Shown here piece after piece: positions 31,307 through 40,966 of a stretch of 64,000 bases of DNA (position 1 is its first letter; the number at the start of each line of letters is the position of its first letter). A program made the position numbers and the translations under genes. A model generated the notes under the pieces. The model was not told where the DNA came from. It saw only the letters and a list, made by a program, of their open reading frames with translations, and did not search any database. Source of the DNA: Mycobacterium sp. DL99 (GTDB lineage Bacteria > Actinomycetota > Actinomycetes > Mycobacteriales > Mycobacteriaceae); assembly GCF_004762045.1 (NCBI RefSeq), contig NZ_SJOM01000007.1, positions 361,718 to 425,717 of the forward strand, in the 5' to 3' direction.

Positions 31307-33880
31307 ATGTCGTCAACACAGAACGTCGTGGTCGTCGGACACGGCATGGTGGGCCACCGCTTCGTCGAGGCGCTGCGGTCGCGTGACGCCGCGGGCACCT
31401 GGCGGGTCACCGTCCTGTCGGAGGAAGCTGACGCCGCCTATGACCGGGTCGGCCTGACCGGGTACACCGAGCACTGGGACCGGGCCAAGCTGGCGCTGCC
31501 GGGTAATGACTACACCGGTGACGACCGGGTCGATCTGCGTCTGGGATGTGCGGTCGCCGAGATCGACCGGGAAGCCCGCACGGTGCGCACCGCCACCGGC
31601 GAAACCTTCGACTACGACGCGCTGGTGTTGGCCACCGGGTCGTACGCCTTCGTGCCGCCGGTGCCGGGACGTGACCTGCCGGGTGTGCACGTCTACCGCA
31701 CGCTGGATGACCTCGACGCGATCCGCGCCAGTGCGCAGAACGCGCTGGACTCGAAGTCCCCGGTCGGTGTGGTGATCGGCGGCGGTCTGCTGGGCTTGGA
31801 GGCGGCCAATGCGCTGCGGCAGTTCGGTTTACGGACGCATGTCCTGGAGATGTCGCCGCACCTGATGTCGGCCCAGCTCGACGAGGCCGGTGGCACGCTG
31901 CTGAACCGGATGATGCGGGGCCTGGGTATCGAGGTGCACACCGCGGTCGGCACCGAGAGCATTCAGCCGGTGCAGCGGCACAAGCCGCTGCGCAAGTCCG
32001 ACGTCGACGACTCGATGCGGATATCGCTCAACGACGGCAGCGCGATCGACGCCGGACTGGTCGTCTTCGCCGCCGGTGTGCGGCCGCGCGACGAGTTGGC
32101 CCGCGCCGCCGGCCTGGACATGGCGCAGCGCGGTGGCGTCCTCGCCGACCTGTCCTGTGTCACAAGCGATCCCAGCATCTATGCGATCGGCGAGGTGGCG
32201 GCCATCGAGGGCCGCTGCTACGGCCTGGTCGCGCCGGGTTACACCACGGCTGAGGTGGTGGCCGACCGACTGCTCGGCGGTGAGGCCGAGTTCCCCGGCG
32301 CCGACATGTCGACCAAACTCAAGCTGCTCGGCGTCGACGTCGCCAGTTTCGGTGATGCGAAAGGGAATACGCCGAACTGCCTGGAGGTCGTGGTCAACGA
32401 CCCGGTCAAGCAGACCTACGCCAAGCTGGTGCTTTCCGATGACGCCAAGACGCTGCTCGGCGGCATCCTGGTCGGAGACGCATCGGCCTACGGTGTGTTG
32501 CGGCCCATGGTCGCCAGCGAACTTCCCGGAGACCCGCTGGCGTTGATCGCTCCGGTCGGAGACACTGACGGACCCGCGCTGGGCGTGGCCGCACTGCCCG
32601 ACATCGCGCAGATCTGTTCGTGCAACAACGTCACCAAGGGCGATCTGAAGGAAGCCATCTGCGGCGGTTGCGACGACGTGCCCAGCCTGAAGAAGTGCAC
32701 GCTGGCGGGCACGTCGTGCGGGTCGTGTGTGCCGCTGCTCAAACAGCTGCTGGAGGTCGAGGGTGTCGAGCAGTCCAAGGCGTTGTGCGAGCACTTCAGC
32801 CAGTCGCGGGCCGAACTCTTCGAGATCATCGGCGCCACCGAGATCCGTACCTTCTCCGGCCTGATCGAGAAGTTCGGGACCGGAAAGGGTTGCGACATCT
32901 GCAAACCCACGGTCGCGTCGATCCTGGCCTCCACCAGCTCCGATCATGTGCTCGACGGTGAGCAGGCCTCGCTCCAGGACTCCAACGACCACTTCCTGGC
33001 CAACATCCAGAAGAACGGCAGCTACTCGGTGGTGCCGCGGTCGCCCGGTGGTGAGATCACCCCTGAGCAGTTGATCCTGATCGGCGAGATCGCAAGGGAT
33101 TTCGACCTGTACACCAAGATCACCGGTGGCCAGCGGATCGACATGTTCGGCGCCCGGGTGGAACAGCTACCGCAGATCTGGGCGCGCCTGGTCGAGGGTG
33201 GCATGGAGTCCGGGCACGCCTACGGCAAGTCGCTGCGCACCGTGAAGAGCTGCGTCGGCAGCACGTGGTGCCGTTACGGCCAACAGGATTCGGTGAACAT
33301 GGCCGTCGAGATCGAGAAGCGGTACCGGGGCTTGCGTTCACCGCACAAGATCAAGATGGCCGTCTCGGGTTGTGCGCGTGAATGCGCCGAGGCGCAGAGC
33401 AAGGATGTCGGCGTCATCGCCACCGAACAGGGCTGGAACCTCTACGTATGCGGTAACGGCGGCATGTCTCCGCGGCACGCCCAGTTGCTGGCAGGCGATC
33501 TCGATGACGAGACCCTCGTCCGCTACATCGACCGCTTCCTGATGTTCTACATCCGCACCGCCGACCGGCTGCAGCGCACCGCGCCGTGGCTGGAGGCGAT
33601 GGATGGCGGACTCGACCACTTGCGCGATGTCGTGTGCAACGACTCCCTCGGTCTGGCAGCCGAATTCGAGGCGGCCATGGAGCGCCATGTCGCCGGCTAC
33701 GCGTGTGAGTGGAAGGGCGTGCTGGAGGACCCGGAGAAGCTGTCGCGTTTCGTGTCGTTCGTCAACGCACCCGACGTGGACGACCCCACCATCACGTTCA
33801 CCGAGCGCGGCGGTCGCAAGGTGCCGGGGGCAACCGACATCGGGATGCCGAAGGTCCGCGGATTTCAGGAGGCGAAATGA
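31307..33880 (+). CDS. nirB: Assimilatory NAD(P)H nitrite reductase large subunit
   Basis: 857 residues, full length for the family. Order: FAD/NAD(P)-binding reductase domain (VVVGHGMVG at the N-terminus, GVVIGGGLLGLE near residue 150), BFD-like [2Fe-2S] domain (CSCNNVTKGD and SCGSC near residues 435-475), then the sirohaem / [4Fe-4S] domain with C-x5-C (CVGSTWC) and C-x3-C (CARECAE) near residues 645-695. It reduces nitrite to ammonia in the cytoplasm and needs sirohaem, for which a chelatase gene lies nearby. The start is the leaderless ATG. nirD is coupled by an ATGA overlap. Confidence 0.95.
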   Translation: MSSTQNVVVVGHGMVGHRFVEALRSRDAAGTWRVTVLSEEADAAYDRVGLTGYTEHWDRAKLALPGNDYTGDDRVDLRLGCAVAEIDREARTVRTATGETFDYDALVLATGSYAFVPPVPGRDLPGVHVYRTLDDLDAIRASAQNALDSKSPVGVVIGGGLLGLEAANALRQFGLRTHVLEMSPHLMSAQLDEAGGTLLNRMMRGLGIEVHTAVGTESIQPVQRHKPLRKSDVDDSMRISLNDGSAIDAGLVVFAAGVRPRDELARAAGLDMAQRGGVLADLSCVTSDPSIYAIGEVAAIEGRCYGLVAPGYTTAEVVADRLLGGEAEFPGADMSTKLKLLGVDVASFGDAKGNTPNCLEVVVNDPVKQTYAKLVLSDDAKTLLGGILVGDASAYGVLRPMVASELPGDPLALIAPVGDTDGPALGVAALPDIAQICSCNNVTKGDLKEAICGGCDDVPSLKKCTLAGTSCGSCVPLLKQLLEVEGVEQSKALCEHFSQSRAELFEIIGATEIRTFSGLIEKFGTGKGCDICKPTVASILASTSSDHVLDGEQASLQDSNDHFLANIQKNGSYSVVPRSPGGEITPEQLILIGEIARDFDLYTKITGGQRIDMFGARVEQLPQIWARLVEGGMESGHAYGKSLRTVKSCVGSTWCRYGQQDSVNMAVEIEKRYRGLRSPHKIKMAVSGCARECAEAQSKDVGVIATEQGWNLYVCGNGGMSPRHAQLLAGDLDDETLVRYIDRFLMFYIRTADRLQRTAPWLEAMDGGLDHLRDVVCNDSLGLAAEFEAAMERHVAGYACEWKGVLEDPEKLSRFVSFVNAPDVDDPTITFTERGGRKVPGATDIGMPKVRGFQEAK

Positions 33881-34248
33881 CACTGCTCGACGACCACAAA
33901 GAGGTTCACGCCGCGACGCCTGGGGAATGGACGACGGCCTGCCGGTATGACTTCCTGATGCCGTGCCGCGGCGTCGCGGTACTGCTGCCCGACGGCTCGC
34001 AGGCGGCACTGTTCCGCCTCGACGACGAGTCATTGCACGCGGTGGGCAACATCGATCCGTTCTCCGGTGCCGCCGTGCTCTCGCGCGGGATCGTGGGGGA
34101 TCGCGCCGGCCGGGCGGCCGTGCAGTCGCCGATCAAGAAGCAGGCCTTCGCGCTCGATGACGGTAGTTGTCTCGACGACGACACGGTGTCGATCCCGGTC
34201 TACCGGACCCGGATCACTCCGGGCGGGTTCGTTCAGATCTCCGCCTGA
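33877..34248 (+). CDS. nirD: Nitrite reductase small subunit
   Basis: 123 residues, ATG overlapping the nirB stop (ATGA). The frame is open further upstream inside nirB but coupling fixes the start. It has the Rieske-like NirD fold without iron-sulfur ligands (CRGVAVLLPDG, VGNIDPFSGAAVLSRG, SPIKKQAFALDDG), as is normal for NirD. It partners NirB. The end overlaps the convergent wHTH gene by 16 bases. Confidence 0.93.
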   Translation: MTLLDDHKEVHAATPGEWTTACRYDFLMPCRGVAVLLPDGSQAALFRLDDESLHAVGNIDPFSGAAVLSRGIVGDRAGRAAVQSPIKKQAFALDDGSCLDDDTVSIPVYRTRITPGGFVQISA

Positions 34249-34484
34249 TCGGTCGCCCGGCTCCAGTGCGCGTCGCGCCCCTGGAGCTTGCGGCGCTCCA
34301 CTGCGCCGCGGCGCTCCAGCACCGTCAGATTGCGGTACACAGACTCGATTACGACCGGTGCGCGGAAGTGCTGGTGCATGTCGTCACGTAGCTGGGCAGT
34401 GGTCATCGGCCGTGACGTGCGTTCCAGAGCGTTGAGCAGGTGCTGACGCAGACGTTCGGCCGGGACCCGGTCACCGGGTCGCAC
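34233..34484 (-). CDS. Stand-alone winged-helix DNA-binding protein (Fur N-domain-like)
   Basis: 83 residues, GTG start at 34484. The sequence is a single winged helix: helix 1 LRQHLLNALE, recognition region VVIESVYRNLTVLERRGAVERR. The SVYRNLTVLE segment resembles the DNA-reading helix of Fur-family proteins, but the metal-binding dimerisation domain is missing and the protein ends right after the wing. It is convergent with nirD and overlaps it by 16 bases. Target and function are unknown. A link to nitrate genes is only by position. Confidence 0.6.
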   Translation of the reverse strand: MRPGDRVPAERLRQHLLNALERTSRPMTTAQLRDDMHQHFRAPVVIESVYRNLTVLERRGAVERRKLQGRDAHWSRATDQAEI

Positions 34485-34814
34485 TGCCGTGCGCGTCGTC
34501 TCGACGGGCTGCGCCCGCCGGTGTTGTCACCTGCACCTTTGCCTGTACTCCTGCCGAATCGCCCGATGAATCGCGATAACGATAGCTGAGTTTTCGACCC
34601 GGATCTGACGCGGCGATCCGCTGGCAAACGGTCAGAGGCTCGTTACTCAGGCAAACACCTGGACAGAGGTGGTTTCGCAGGGAAATTTGCCAGATTTGCA
34701 CGGTCCGGAATGTCTCCAAAGCTGTGGTGCGCATCTCTCTGGCTAACTAGAATAGTTCGCTGGGTGTGTTTAAACTCCCTCTCAAGGAAGCGTCGTCAGA
34801 GGGGCTGACAAGGG
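34485..34814. other. 330-base intergenic region
   Basis: This is the only gene-free stretch over 300 bases, and it is visibly more AT-rich than its surroundings. It should hold the promoter of the minus-strand wHTH gene and of the plus-strand membrane protein. A possible -10 (TAGAAT at 34748-34753) lies about 60 bases before the latter. No good open frame, tRNA-like fold or riboswitch motif was recognised. Confidence 0.5.
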
Positions 34815-35426
34815 ATGTTTGCGCGTTCGGTAATGAATTTGGTGGGGGCGGCAGCGATGCTGGGCGCACTCGGGGCAACGTTCATGCCCCTGGCCTTGAA
34901 TGCCGTGGACCGTGCCGGTCAACCCATCCCGTGCGGTAACGGAGCGCAGCCGGATTACAGCGTCGCCGCCCAACAGGACCGGCTCAACCTGGACCAGTAC
35001 ACGCTCGCCGGACCGGGATTCATGGCCAGTGATTACGTCGAGCAATGTTCGGCGATGGTCAGTACGCGGCGATCGGCGTTCTTCTCGGTGGCGGGCGCCG
35101 GTGGCGCACTCCTGCTCGTGGGATGTGCCGGGCCACTGATCGCCCGGTCGCTCCGCTCACGCGGCGGCCGGCAGGCTCAGTACCCCGGCACGGCGGAACC
35201 GGTTGGCAATCAGCCGAACCATGCCGGGGTGGGTGCCGAGCGGTTCGCCCACGAGGTCGGCGCCGGATTCACGCAGCCGGTCCTGGAACAGCCCGTCGGC
35301 GAGCAGGTAGGACGCCACAGCTATGCGGCGATGGCCGCGGCTGCACTGCGCGGCGACGGCTTCGGCAACGCTCGGCGCCCCGGTGGCGGCGAAGGCCAGT
35401 TCTACGCGGTCGCCGGTCACGGCTGA
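34815..35426 (+). CDS. Small two-TM membrane protein with an overlapping antisense tail
   Basis: 203 residues from ATG 34815 (AAGGG upstream). Residues 1-120 look like a genuine membrane protein: a first helix (NLVGAAAMLGALGATF), a loop with two Cys (IPCGNG, VEQCSAM), a second helix (FFSVAGAGGALLLVGCAG) and a basic end. From about residue 115 the frame runs 270 bases antisense through the convergent chelatase gene and has low-complexity shadow-like composition. The likely functional protein is only the first part, so loss of an original stop near 35160 is possible. No function recognised. Confidence 0.55.
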   Translation: MFARSVMNLVGAAAMLGALGATFMPLALNAVDRAGQPIPCGNGAQPDYSVAAQQDRLNLDQYTLAGPGFMASDYVEQCSAMVSTRRSAFFSVAGAGGALLLVGCAGPLIARSLRSRGGRQAQYPGTAEPVGNQPNHAGVGAERFAHEVGAGFTQPVLEQPVGEQVGRHSYAAMAAAALRGDGFGNARRPGGGEGQFYAVAGHG

Positions 35427-35852
35427 CAGCAGTGCGGCGGTGCGCCGAAGGTCGGACTGGGCGCTTCGGTCCGAAGTTCCGGCGGCCGCGAGGATCACCG
35501 AATCGCCTGGCCGCCATCCTGATTCGATGAGCCGATCGGCGAGAACCCGCACGGTTCCCTGGCAGGGTCCCAGCGGCTGGGTGACTGTCACGGCCGGGTG
35601 CTCACTGGCCGCCACGTGGTCGGGCACGTCGACCCGGACGTGGTATCCGGCAGCCAGGAATGCGGGCACCACCACTGCCGGGCAGTCCATGGGTAGCGAT
35701 GCGAGAACTTCGCTTGGCGTCGGGCCCACCACGTCGACGAATGAGACGTGCACGGGGCGGCCGAGCATGTCGGACACCCGCGCGGCGAGATCGCCGATCA
35801 TCGCGACACCGCCCGGCTTGCGGGTTCCGTGGGCGACCAGGACCAGGCTCAT
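35157..35852 (-). CDS. Sirohydrochlorin chelatase family protein
   Basis: 231 residues, ATG 35852 overlapping the nnaR stop (ATGA). Two CbiX-like halves are visible: N-terminal LVLVAHGTRKPGG with the conserved His, then VVVPAFLAAGYHVRVDVP with metal-site His. The second half carries RIAVASYLLADGLFQDRL and the terminal PLGTHPGMVRLIANR. It inserts ferrous iron into sirohydrochlorin to give the sirohaem used by NirB. Last gene of the narK-nnaR-chelatase operon, equivalent to Rv0259c. Confidence 0.87.
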   Translation of the reverse strand: MSLVLVAHGTRKPGGVAMIGDLAARVSDMLGRPVHVSFVDVVGPTPSEVLASLPMDCPAVVVPAFLAAGYHVRVDVPDHVAASEHPAVTVTQPLGPCQGTVRVLADRLIESGWRPGDSVILAAAGTSDRSAQSDLRRTAALLSAVTGDRVELAFAATGAPSVAEAVAAQCSRGHRRIAVASYLLADGLFQDRLRESGADLVGEPLGTHPGMVRLIANRFRRAGVLSLPAAA

Positions 35853-37030
35853 CGCGCCCGGGCCATCTCGGTTTCGTCGACGGCCAGCCGGTAACCCCGT
35901 TTGACGACCGTCGAAACGATGTTCTTGTCTCCCAAGGCAGTACGAAGCCTCAGCACCGCGGTCTCGACGGCGTGGGTGTCGGTGCCGGTGCCCGGCAGTG
36001 CGCTGAGCAGATCGAACCGCGACACCACCGCGCCCGGGTGGTGCGCCAGTGCGCGGATGGTCGCCATCCCGGCCGGGGACAGCGACTTGACCGTGCCGTC
36101 GACCAGAACACAGGTGCCCCGGATCTCGAGCGTGTGCCCGGCGACCCGGACGGTCCGCGCCTGCAGCAGCGGCAGCTCGTCGGTGATGTGACGGGCCAAG
36201 GCGCCCAACCGCATCCGTTCCGGTGCCGAGGTCGGAACCCCGAGCCGGACCAGTGGTCGCGCGGTGACCGGGCCGACGCACATGGCGTGGACGTCGGTGC
36301 GCAGCGCGGCCAGTACCCGGTCGGCGATGTCCATCTCGGTGGCGCGCATGAGCACCGAGGCCACCGCCATCGCCGAGGTGAAACTGACTGCATCGAACCG
36401 TCGTTCGGCGATTCCGGCGACCATCTGGTCGAACTCGCCGTCCCGTGGCGCGGGGTGCCAGCGGTAGACCCGGATCGGCACCACCTCGGCGCCGCCGGCC
36501 CGCAACTCATCGAGAAACTCGGGGAACGGGTCCCATTCGTCGGTGGCCCCGTGTAGCTGCACCGCGATGCGTTGCCCGTCGACGCGCTGTTCGATGAGGT
36601 AGCGCAACACCTCCCGGGAGGATTCCGATTCCGGTGACCATTCCTCGGGCAGGCCCGCTGCACGCAACGCCCCCGTGGCTTTCGGGCCACGGGAGACGAT
36701 GCGGGCGTTGCTCAGGGCGTCGGTGAGCTCGGTGGCCAGGCCCCAGCCGTCGGCGGCGGCGAACCAGCCGCGGAAGCCGATCCCGGTGGTCGCCACCACG
36801 ATGTCCGGCGGCACGTCGATCAGCGACGCGGTGTGGGCGCGCAGCTCATCGTCGTCGGGCAGCGGAACCATCGTGATGGCGGCCGCGCTGGTCACCGTCG
36901 CGCCGCGCCTGGTCAGCAGCGCGCTCAGCTCGTCGGCACGTCGGGCGGAGGTCACCGCCACACGAAACCCTGTGAGCGGTGCCCAGGCGGGCTCGTTCAT
37001 GGATCCAGTGAAGGCAGCTTGTGTTTCCAA
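35849..37030 (-). CDS. nnaR: NnaR-type nitrate/nitrite assimilation regulator (HemD-like domain plus winged helix)
   Basis: 393 residues from ATG 37030. A second ATG at 37000 (MNEPAW) is possible. The N-terminal two thirds is a uroporphyrinogen-III synthase fold (FRVAVTSARRADEL, VATTGIGFRGW, VSFTSAMAVASVL). The last 100 residues are an OmpR-type DNA-binding domain (LSPAGMATIRALAHHPGAVVS, THAVETAVLRLRTALG, VVKRGYRL). The same architecture is the M. smegmatis nitrate regulator NnaR (and Rv0260c), which acts with GlnR on nirB and narK. It sits 4 bases behind narK and is coupled to the chelatase. Confidence 0.88.
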   Translation of the reverse strand: METQAAFTGSMNEPAWAPLTGFRVAVTSARRADELSALLTRRGATVTSAAAITMVPLPDDDELRAHTASLIDVPPDIVVATTGIGFRGWFAAADGWGLATELTDALSNARIVSRGPKATGALRAAGLPEEWSPESESSREVLRYLIEQRVDGQRIAVQLHGATDEWDPFPEFLDELRAGGAEVVPIRVYRWHPAPRDGEFDQMVAGIAERRFDAVSFTSAMAVASVLMRATEMDIADRVLAALRTDVHAMCVGPVTARPLVRLGVPTSAPERMRLGALARHITDELPLLQARTVRVAGHTLEIRGTCVLVDGTVKSLSPAGMATIRALAHHPGAVVSRFDLLSALPGTGTDTHAVETAVLRLRTALGDKNIVSTVVKRGYRLAVDETEMARAR

Positions 37031-37034
37031 GTGA

Positions 37035-38462
37035 TTACCCGGCCATTGCCGAGGCGTGTCGGTCTGCCGGGGCCGTTGGGACGGCCGTAGCAGCGGGCCG
37101 CCGGACGTAGCGGAACCAGGTGCATGCCGAGGTCAGCACGTAGAACGCCAGGAAGATGCAGAACGCCGCGGTGGCTGACCCACTGGACAGGTAGGACTGG
37201 CGAAGGGCCAGGTTGATACCCACACCGCCGAGGGCGCCGATGGCACCGGCGAATCCGATCAGTGCGCCCGACATGGACAGCGACCACCGCTGCCGCTCCT
37301 CTTCGCTGACCTGCAGGGAGTGGCTGCGGGCTTCGAAGATCGACGGGATCATCTTGTAGACCGAGCCGTTGCCCAGGCCGCTGAGCAGGAACAGGGCGAT
37401 GAAGCCGATGACGTAGCCGGTCATCATCAGGCTGTTAGGAGCGTGCGGCGTGTGACCTCCGTTGTCGGGGCTGAACATGCTGATCGCGACCAGCATTCCG
37501 GCCGCCAGGATCATGCCGCCGAACACCGCCAGGGTGACCCGGCCGCCACCGATCCGGTCGGCCAGCTTGCCGCCGTACACCCGGGACAGCGAACCGAGCA
37601 GCGGGCCGATGAAGGCGATCTGCGCGGCGTGCAGCGAGGCCTGGGCAGCAGTCTGGCCGCCTGCGGCGAAGTTGATCTGCAGCACCTGGCCGAAGGCGAA
37701 CGCGAAGCCGATGAAGGATCCGAAGGTGCCGATATAGAGCAGCGAGATCACCCAGGTATCACGTTCTGCCAGAATGGCTTTCATCGCGCTCAGGTCGATC
37801 CTGTGCTGCTCGAGGTTGTCCATGTAGAGGGCCGCGCCGATGCCGGCCGCGGCCAGCGCCACCAGGTAGACGGCACACACCCAGTACGGGGCGCGGTTGC
37901 CCGCGGTGGCGATCACCAGCAGGCCGACCAACTGGATCATCGGTACGCCGATGTTGCCGCCGCCGGCATTGAGCCCCAGTGCCCAGCCTTTGAGCCGCTG
38001 CGGGAAGAAGGCATTGATGTTGGTCATGGAGGAGGCGAAATTGCCGCCGCCGAAACCGGCGAGGGCCGCGCACAGCAGGTAGGGCCACAGTGGCAGTCCC
38101 GGATTCGCCAGCAACACCATCGTTGCGACGGTGGGGATCAGCAGGACGAAGGCTGAGAACACCGTCCAGTTGCGGCCGCCGAAGGTGGCGGTGGCCAGCG
38201 TGTAGGGGATGCGCAGGCAGCCGCCGACCAGGGTGGCGGTGGCGCCCAGCAGGAACTTGTCACCGGCCGAGAAGCCGTACACAGCCTCGGGCATGAACAG
38301 GACCATGACCGACCAGATGGACCAGATGGAGAAGCCGACGTGTTCGGCGAACACCGACCAGATCAGATTTCGTCGCGCGATGTATTTGTTTCCGGCTTCC
38401 CAGGCCAGCGTGTCCTCGGGATCCCAATTGGTGATGCGGTTCGACTTCAGCAGAATGGGCAT
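37035..38462 (-). CDS. narK: Nitrate/nitrite transporter NarK (NarK3 type)
   Basis: 475 residues with 12 hydrophobic helices of the major facilitator fold. The nitrate signature is clear as a Gly/Asn-rich TM segment (GFGGGNFASSMTNINAFFP) with a second copy-like LGNGSVYKMIP later. It moves nitrate in and/or nitrite out. It is first in the operon narK-nnaR-chelatase. The start ATG 38462 has no clear Shine-Dalgarno. TACTTT ends 6 bases upstream on the coding strand, fitting a leaderless promoter. Confidence 0.92.
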   Translation of the reverse strand: MPILLKSNRITNWDPEDTLAWEAGNKYIARRNLIWSVFAEHVGFSIWSIWSVMVLFMPEAVYGFSAGDKFLLGATATLVGGCLRIPYTLATATFGGRNWTVFSAFVLLIPTVATMVLLANPGLPLWPYLLCAALAGFGGGNFASSMTNINAFFPQRLKGWALGLNAGGGNIGVPMIQLVGLLVIATAGNRAPYWVCAVYLVALAAAGIGAALYMDNLEQHRIDLSAMKAILAERDTWVISLLYIGTFGSFIGFAFAFGQVLQINFAAGGQTAAQASLHAAQIAFIGPLLGSLSRVYGGKLADRIGGGRVTLAVFGGMILAAGMLVAISMFSPDNGGHTPHAPNSLMMTGYVIGFIALFLLSGLGNGSVYKMIPSIFEARSHSLQVSEEERQRWSLSMSGALIGFAGAIGALGGVGINLALRQSYLSSGSATAAFCIFLAFYVLTSACTWFRYVRRPAATAVPTAPADRHASAMAG

Positions 38463-38505
38463 GGCGCAAAAGTAGGAAGCGTTTATTGCGGAGGTGCTCC
38501 CCGCG

Positions 38506-38521
38506 GTGACCCGGTCGTGAA
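38506..38521 (-). promoter_or_regulatory. GlnR/NnaR-like box upstream of narK
   Basis: On the coding strand the site reads TTCAC-N6-GTCAC and stops 43 bases before the narK ATG, the same distance as the nirB box. The promoter-proximal GTCAC half is identical in both. Confidence 0.55.
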
Positions 38522-38572
38522 ATTCCGCTCACCCGCTCACCTACATGGATGTGAGCCTGTGCTTTCTGGTGG

Positions 38573-39172
<600 letters not shown>

Positions 39173-39321
39173 CTACCAGCGCTGCGCGCCGGTGTCTCTA
39201 CGTTGCCGGCCGTCCAGCGCATAGGCCGCGCTCCCCGGGCGCCGTTTTCCACACCTGGGTCGTTGATCGCCGGCGGATCGCAACCCTGACGTAGAAAATG
39301 ACGACGGGAAGGTCCAGACGA

Positions 39322-40206
39322 CTATCCCTCGAACGGCCGGCGGGGGTGCACCCAGTGCAGCCGTACGGTCTGGCCCGGCCGGACCTGGCCCAGCTTGTCG
39401 ATGTCTTCGTCGGTCACCACACCGATCACCGGGTAGCCGCCCGTGACCGGGTGGTCGGGCCCGAGGATCACCGGAAAACCGTTGGGCGGTATCTGGATTG
39501 CTCCTCGGGTTGCGCCCTCGCTGGGCAGTTGCCGTTCCGGCCAGCGGTAATCCAGCGGCATGCCGACCAGCCGCATCCCTACCCGGTCGCTATGGGTGGT
39601 CACCAGCCAGTTGGTCCGGATCAGCACGTCGGGGTCGACGAACCAATCGTCGCGCGGGCCGGGCACCACATTGAGTTCCAGCACGTCGCCGGAGATCGAG
39701 GCGACCGGGGCCTGGTCCGTCTCGGGCAGGTCGGCGGTGTGCGCACCGACCGGCAGGACGTCGCCGGGCCGCAGCGGTGCCGGGCCGATCGCCGACATCA
39801 CGTCGTAGCTCCGCGAACCAAGGACCGGTTCCACGGCAATGCCGCCGCGTACCGCCAGGTAGCTGCGTAGCCCCGAGTGTGGGGCGCCCAGCGAGATCAC
39901 CTCGCCGTCGCGCACGCGGTGAATGCTGTTGGTGCCGAACGGGATTCCATTGACCGCCGGGTCTGTGTCGGCGCCGGTGACCGCGATGGAGACATCGCCG
40001 CCGACAACCCGGGCGGAGAATCCGCCGAACATCACCTCGATGGTGGCGTGTTCACCCGGATTGGCCACCAGGCGGTTGGCCAGCGTGTGGGACCGGCGGT
40101 CGGCGGCACCGGAACGGGTGACGCCGAGGTGGGCCATTCCAGGGCGGCCGAGATCCTCGACCAGGGCCAGCGGTCCGGTGCGCAGTACTTCCAACGTTGT
40201 GGTCAT
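39322..40206 (-). CDS. pxpC: 5-oxoprolinase subunit C (biotin-dependent carboxyltransferase-like)
   Basis: 294 residues from ATG 40206, with GGAGCAG upstream. The frame is open to 40776 but that part is shadow of pxpB. KipA/PxpC family blocks: [66 protein letters not shown]. With PxpB it forms the ATP-using 5-oxoproline (pyroglutamate) hydrolase. It follows pxpB by 17 bases. The third partner, pxpA (LamB/YcsF), is not in this window. Confidence 0.88.
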   Translation of the reverse strand: MTTTLEVLRTGPLALVEDLGRPGMAHLGVTRSGAADRRSHTLANRLVANPGEHATIEVMFGGFSARVVGGDVSIAVTGADTDPAVNGIPFGTNSIHRVRDGEVISLGAPHSGLRSYLAVRGGIAVEPVLGSRSYDVMSAIGPAPLRPGDVLPVGAHTADLPETDQAPVASISGDVLELNVVPGPRDDWFVDPDVLIRTNWLVTTHSDRVGMRLVGMPLDYRWPERQLPSEGATRGAIQIPPNGFPVILGPDHPVTGGYPVIGVVTDEDIDKLGQVRPGQTVRLHWVHPRRPFEG

Positions 40207-40223
40207 GTTCTGCTCCTCGCCGG

Positions 40224-40892
40224 CTAGCCGATGGCCCGGAACTGCACCCACGTACCGGGGGTGAGCAGTGCGGGTTGGTCCCGATGTACGTCGAACATCA
40301 CCGCGTCGGTGCGTCCGATCAACTGCCAGCCGCCGGGCGACTGCCGTGGGTAGATGCCGCTGAACTCGCCGGCCAGTCCCACCGCCCCGGCCGGGACACT
40401 GGTGCGGGGCTCGGCCCGGCGTGGCACATGTAGTCGCTCGTCGCCCCCGACGAGGTAGGCAAATCCGGGAGCGAAGCCCATGAATCCGACCTGCCACGGG
40501 GTGCCGGTGTGTGCCGCGATCACCTGCGCCGGGGTCAGCCCGGTCAGTGTCGCGACCTCGTGCAGGTCGGCGCCGTCGTAGACCACGTCGATGGTCACGT
40601 CCGCCTGCCCGGCAGGGCGGATGGGTGCCGCGCCGGGTTGCAGCCGCAGCTTGCCCAGCCGTTGCCGGGTGGGCGCCTGGTAGCGAGGATCGGCGAGCTT
40701 GATCAAGATCGTGCGTGACGCCGGCACGATATCGAGCACACCGAGCAGTTGGGCCGCCGTGAGCGTGGCGGTCCACGCCAAAACATCCGCCGTGCTGTCG
40801 AACTCGAGCAGCAGAGCCTGATCGCCATAGTCGCGGGCGGTGCCTGGGTTCAGGCTCGGTCCCGCGTCCATCACCTCTGATGTCACACTCAT
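40224..40892 (-). CDS. pxpB: 5-oxoprolinase subunit B (KipI/allophanate hydrolase subunit 1 type)
   Basis: 222 residues. Family blocks are present: [11 protein letters not shown] at the start, [44 protein letters not shown] and [19 protein letters not shown], followed by the [11 protein letters not shown] segment. It is the ATP/substrate-handling partner of PxpC, cytoplasmic. It is equivalent to Rv0264c and starts its own unit with pxpC downstream. Confidence 0.9.
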   Translation of the reverse strand: MSVTSEVMDAGPSLNPGTARDYGDQALLLEFDSTADVLAWTATLTAAQLLGVLDIVPASRTILIKLADPRYQAPTRQRLGKLRLQPGAAPIRPAGQADVTIDVVYDGADLHEVATLTGLTPAQVIAAHTGTPWQVGFMGFAPGFAYLVGGDERLHVPRRAEPRTSVPAGAVGLAGEFSGIYPRQSPGGWQLIGRTDAVMFDVHRDQPALLTPGTWVQFRAIG

Positions 40893-40966
40893 GACCTGAA
40901 GCTACCCGTCGGTAGCTAAGAAAGCTCCGGCTCTATGAACCTTGCCAGAGGTGCCTTATCGAAGCC

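Noticed and set aside
40207..40776. Upstream extension of pxpC
   Set aside because: Lies in pxpB in another frame; KipA-family similarity begins at ATG 40206.
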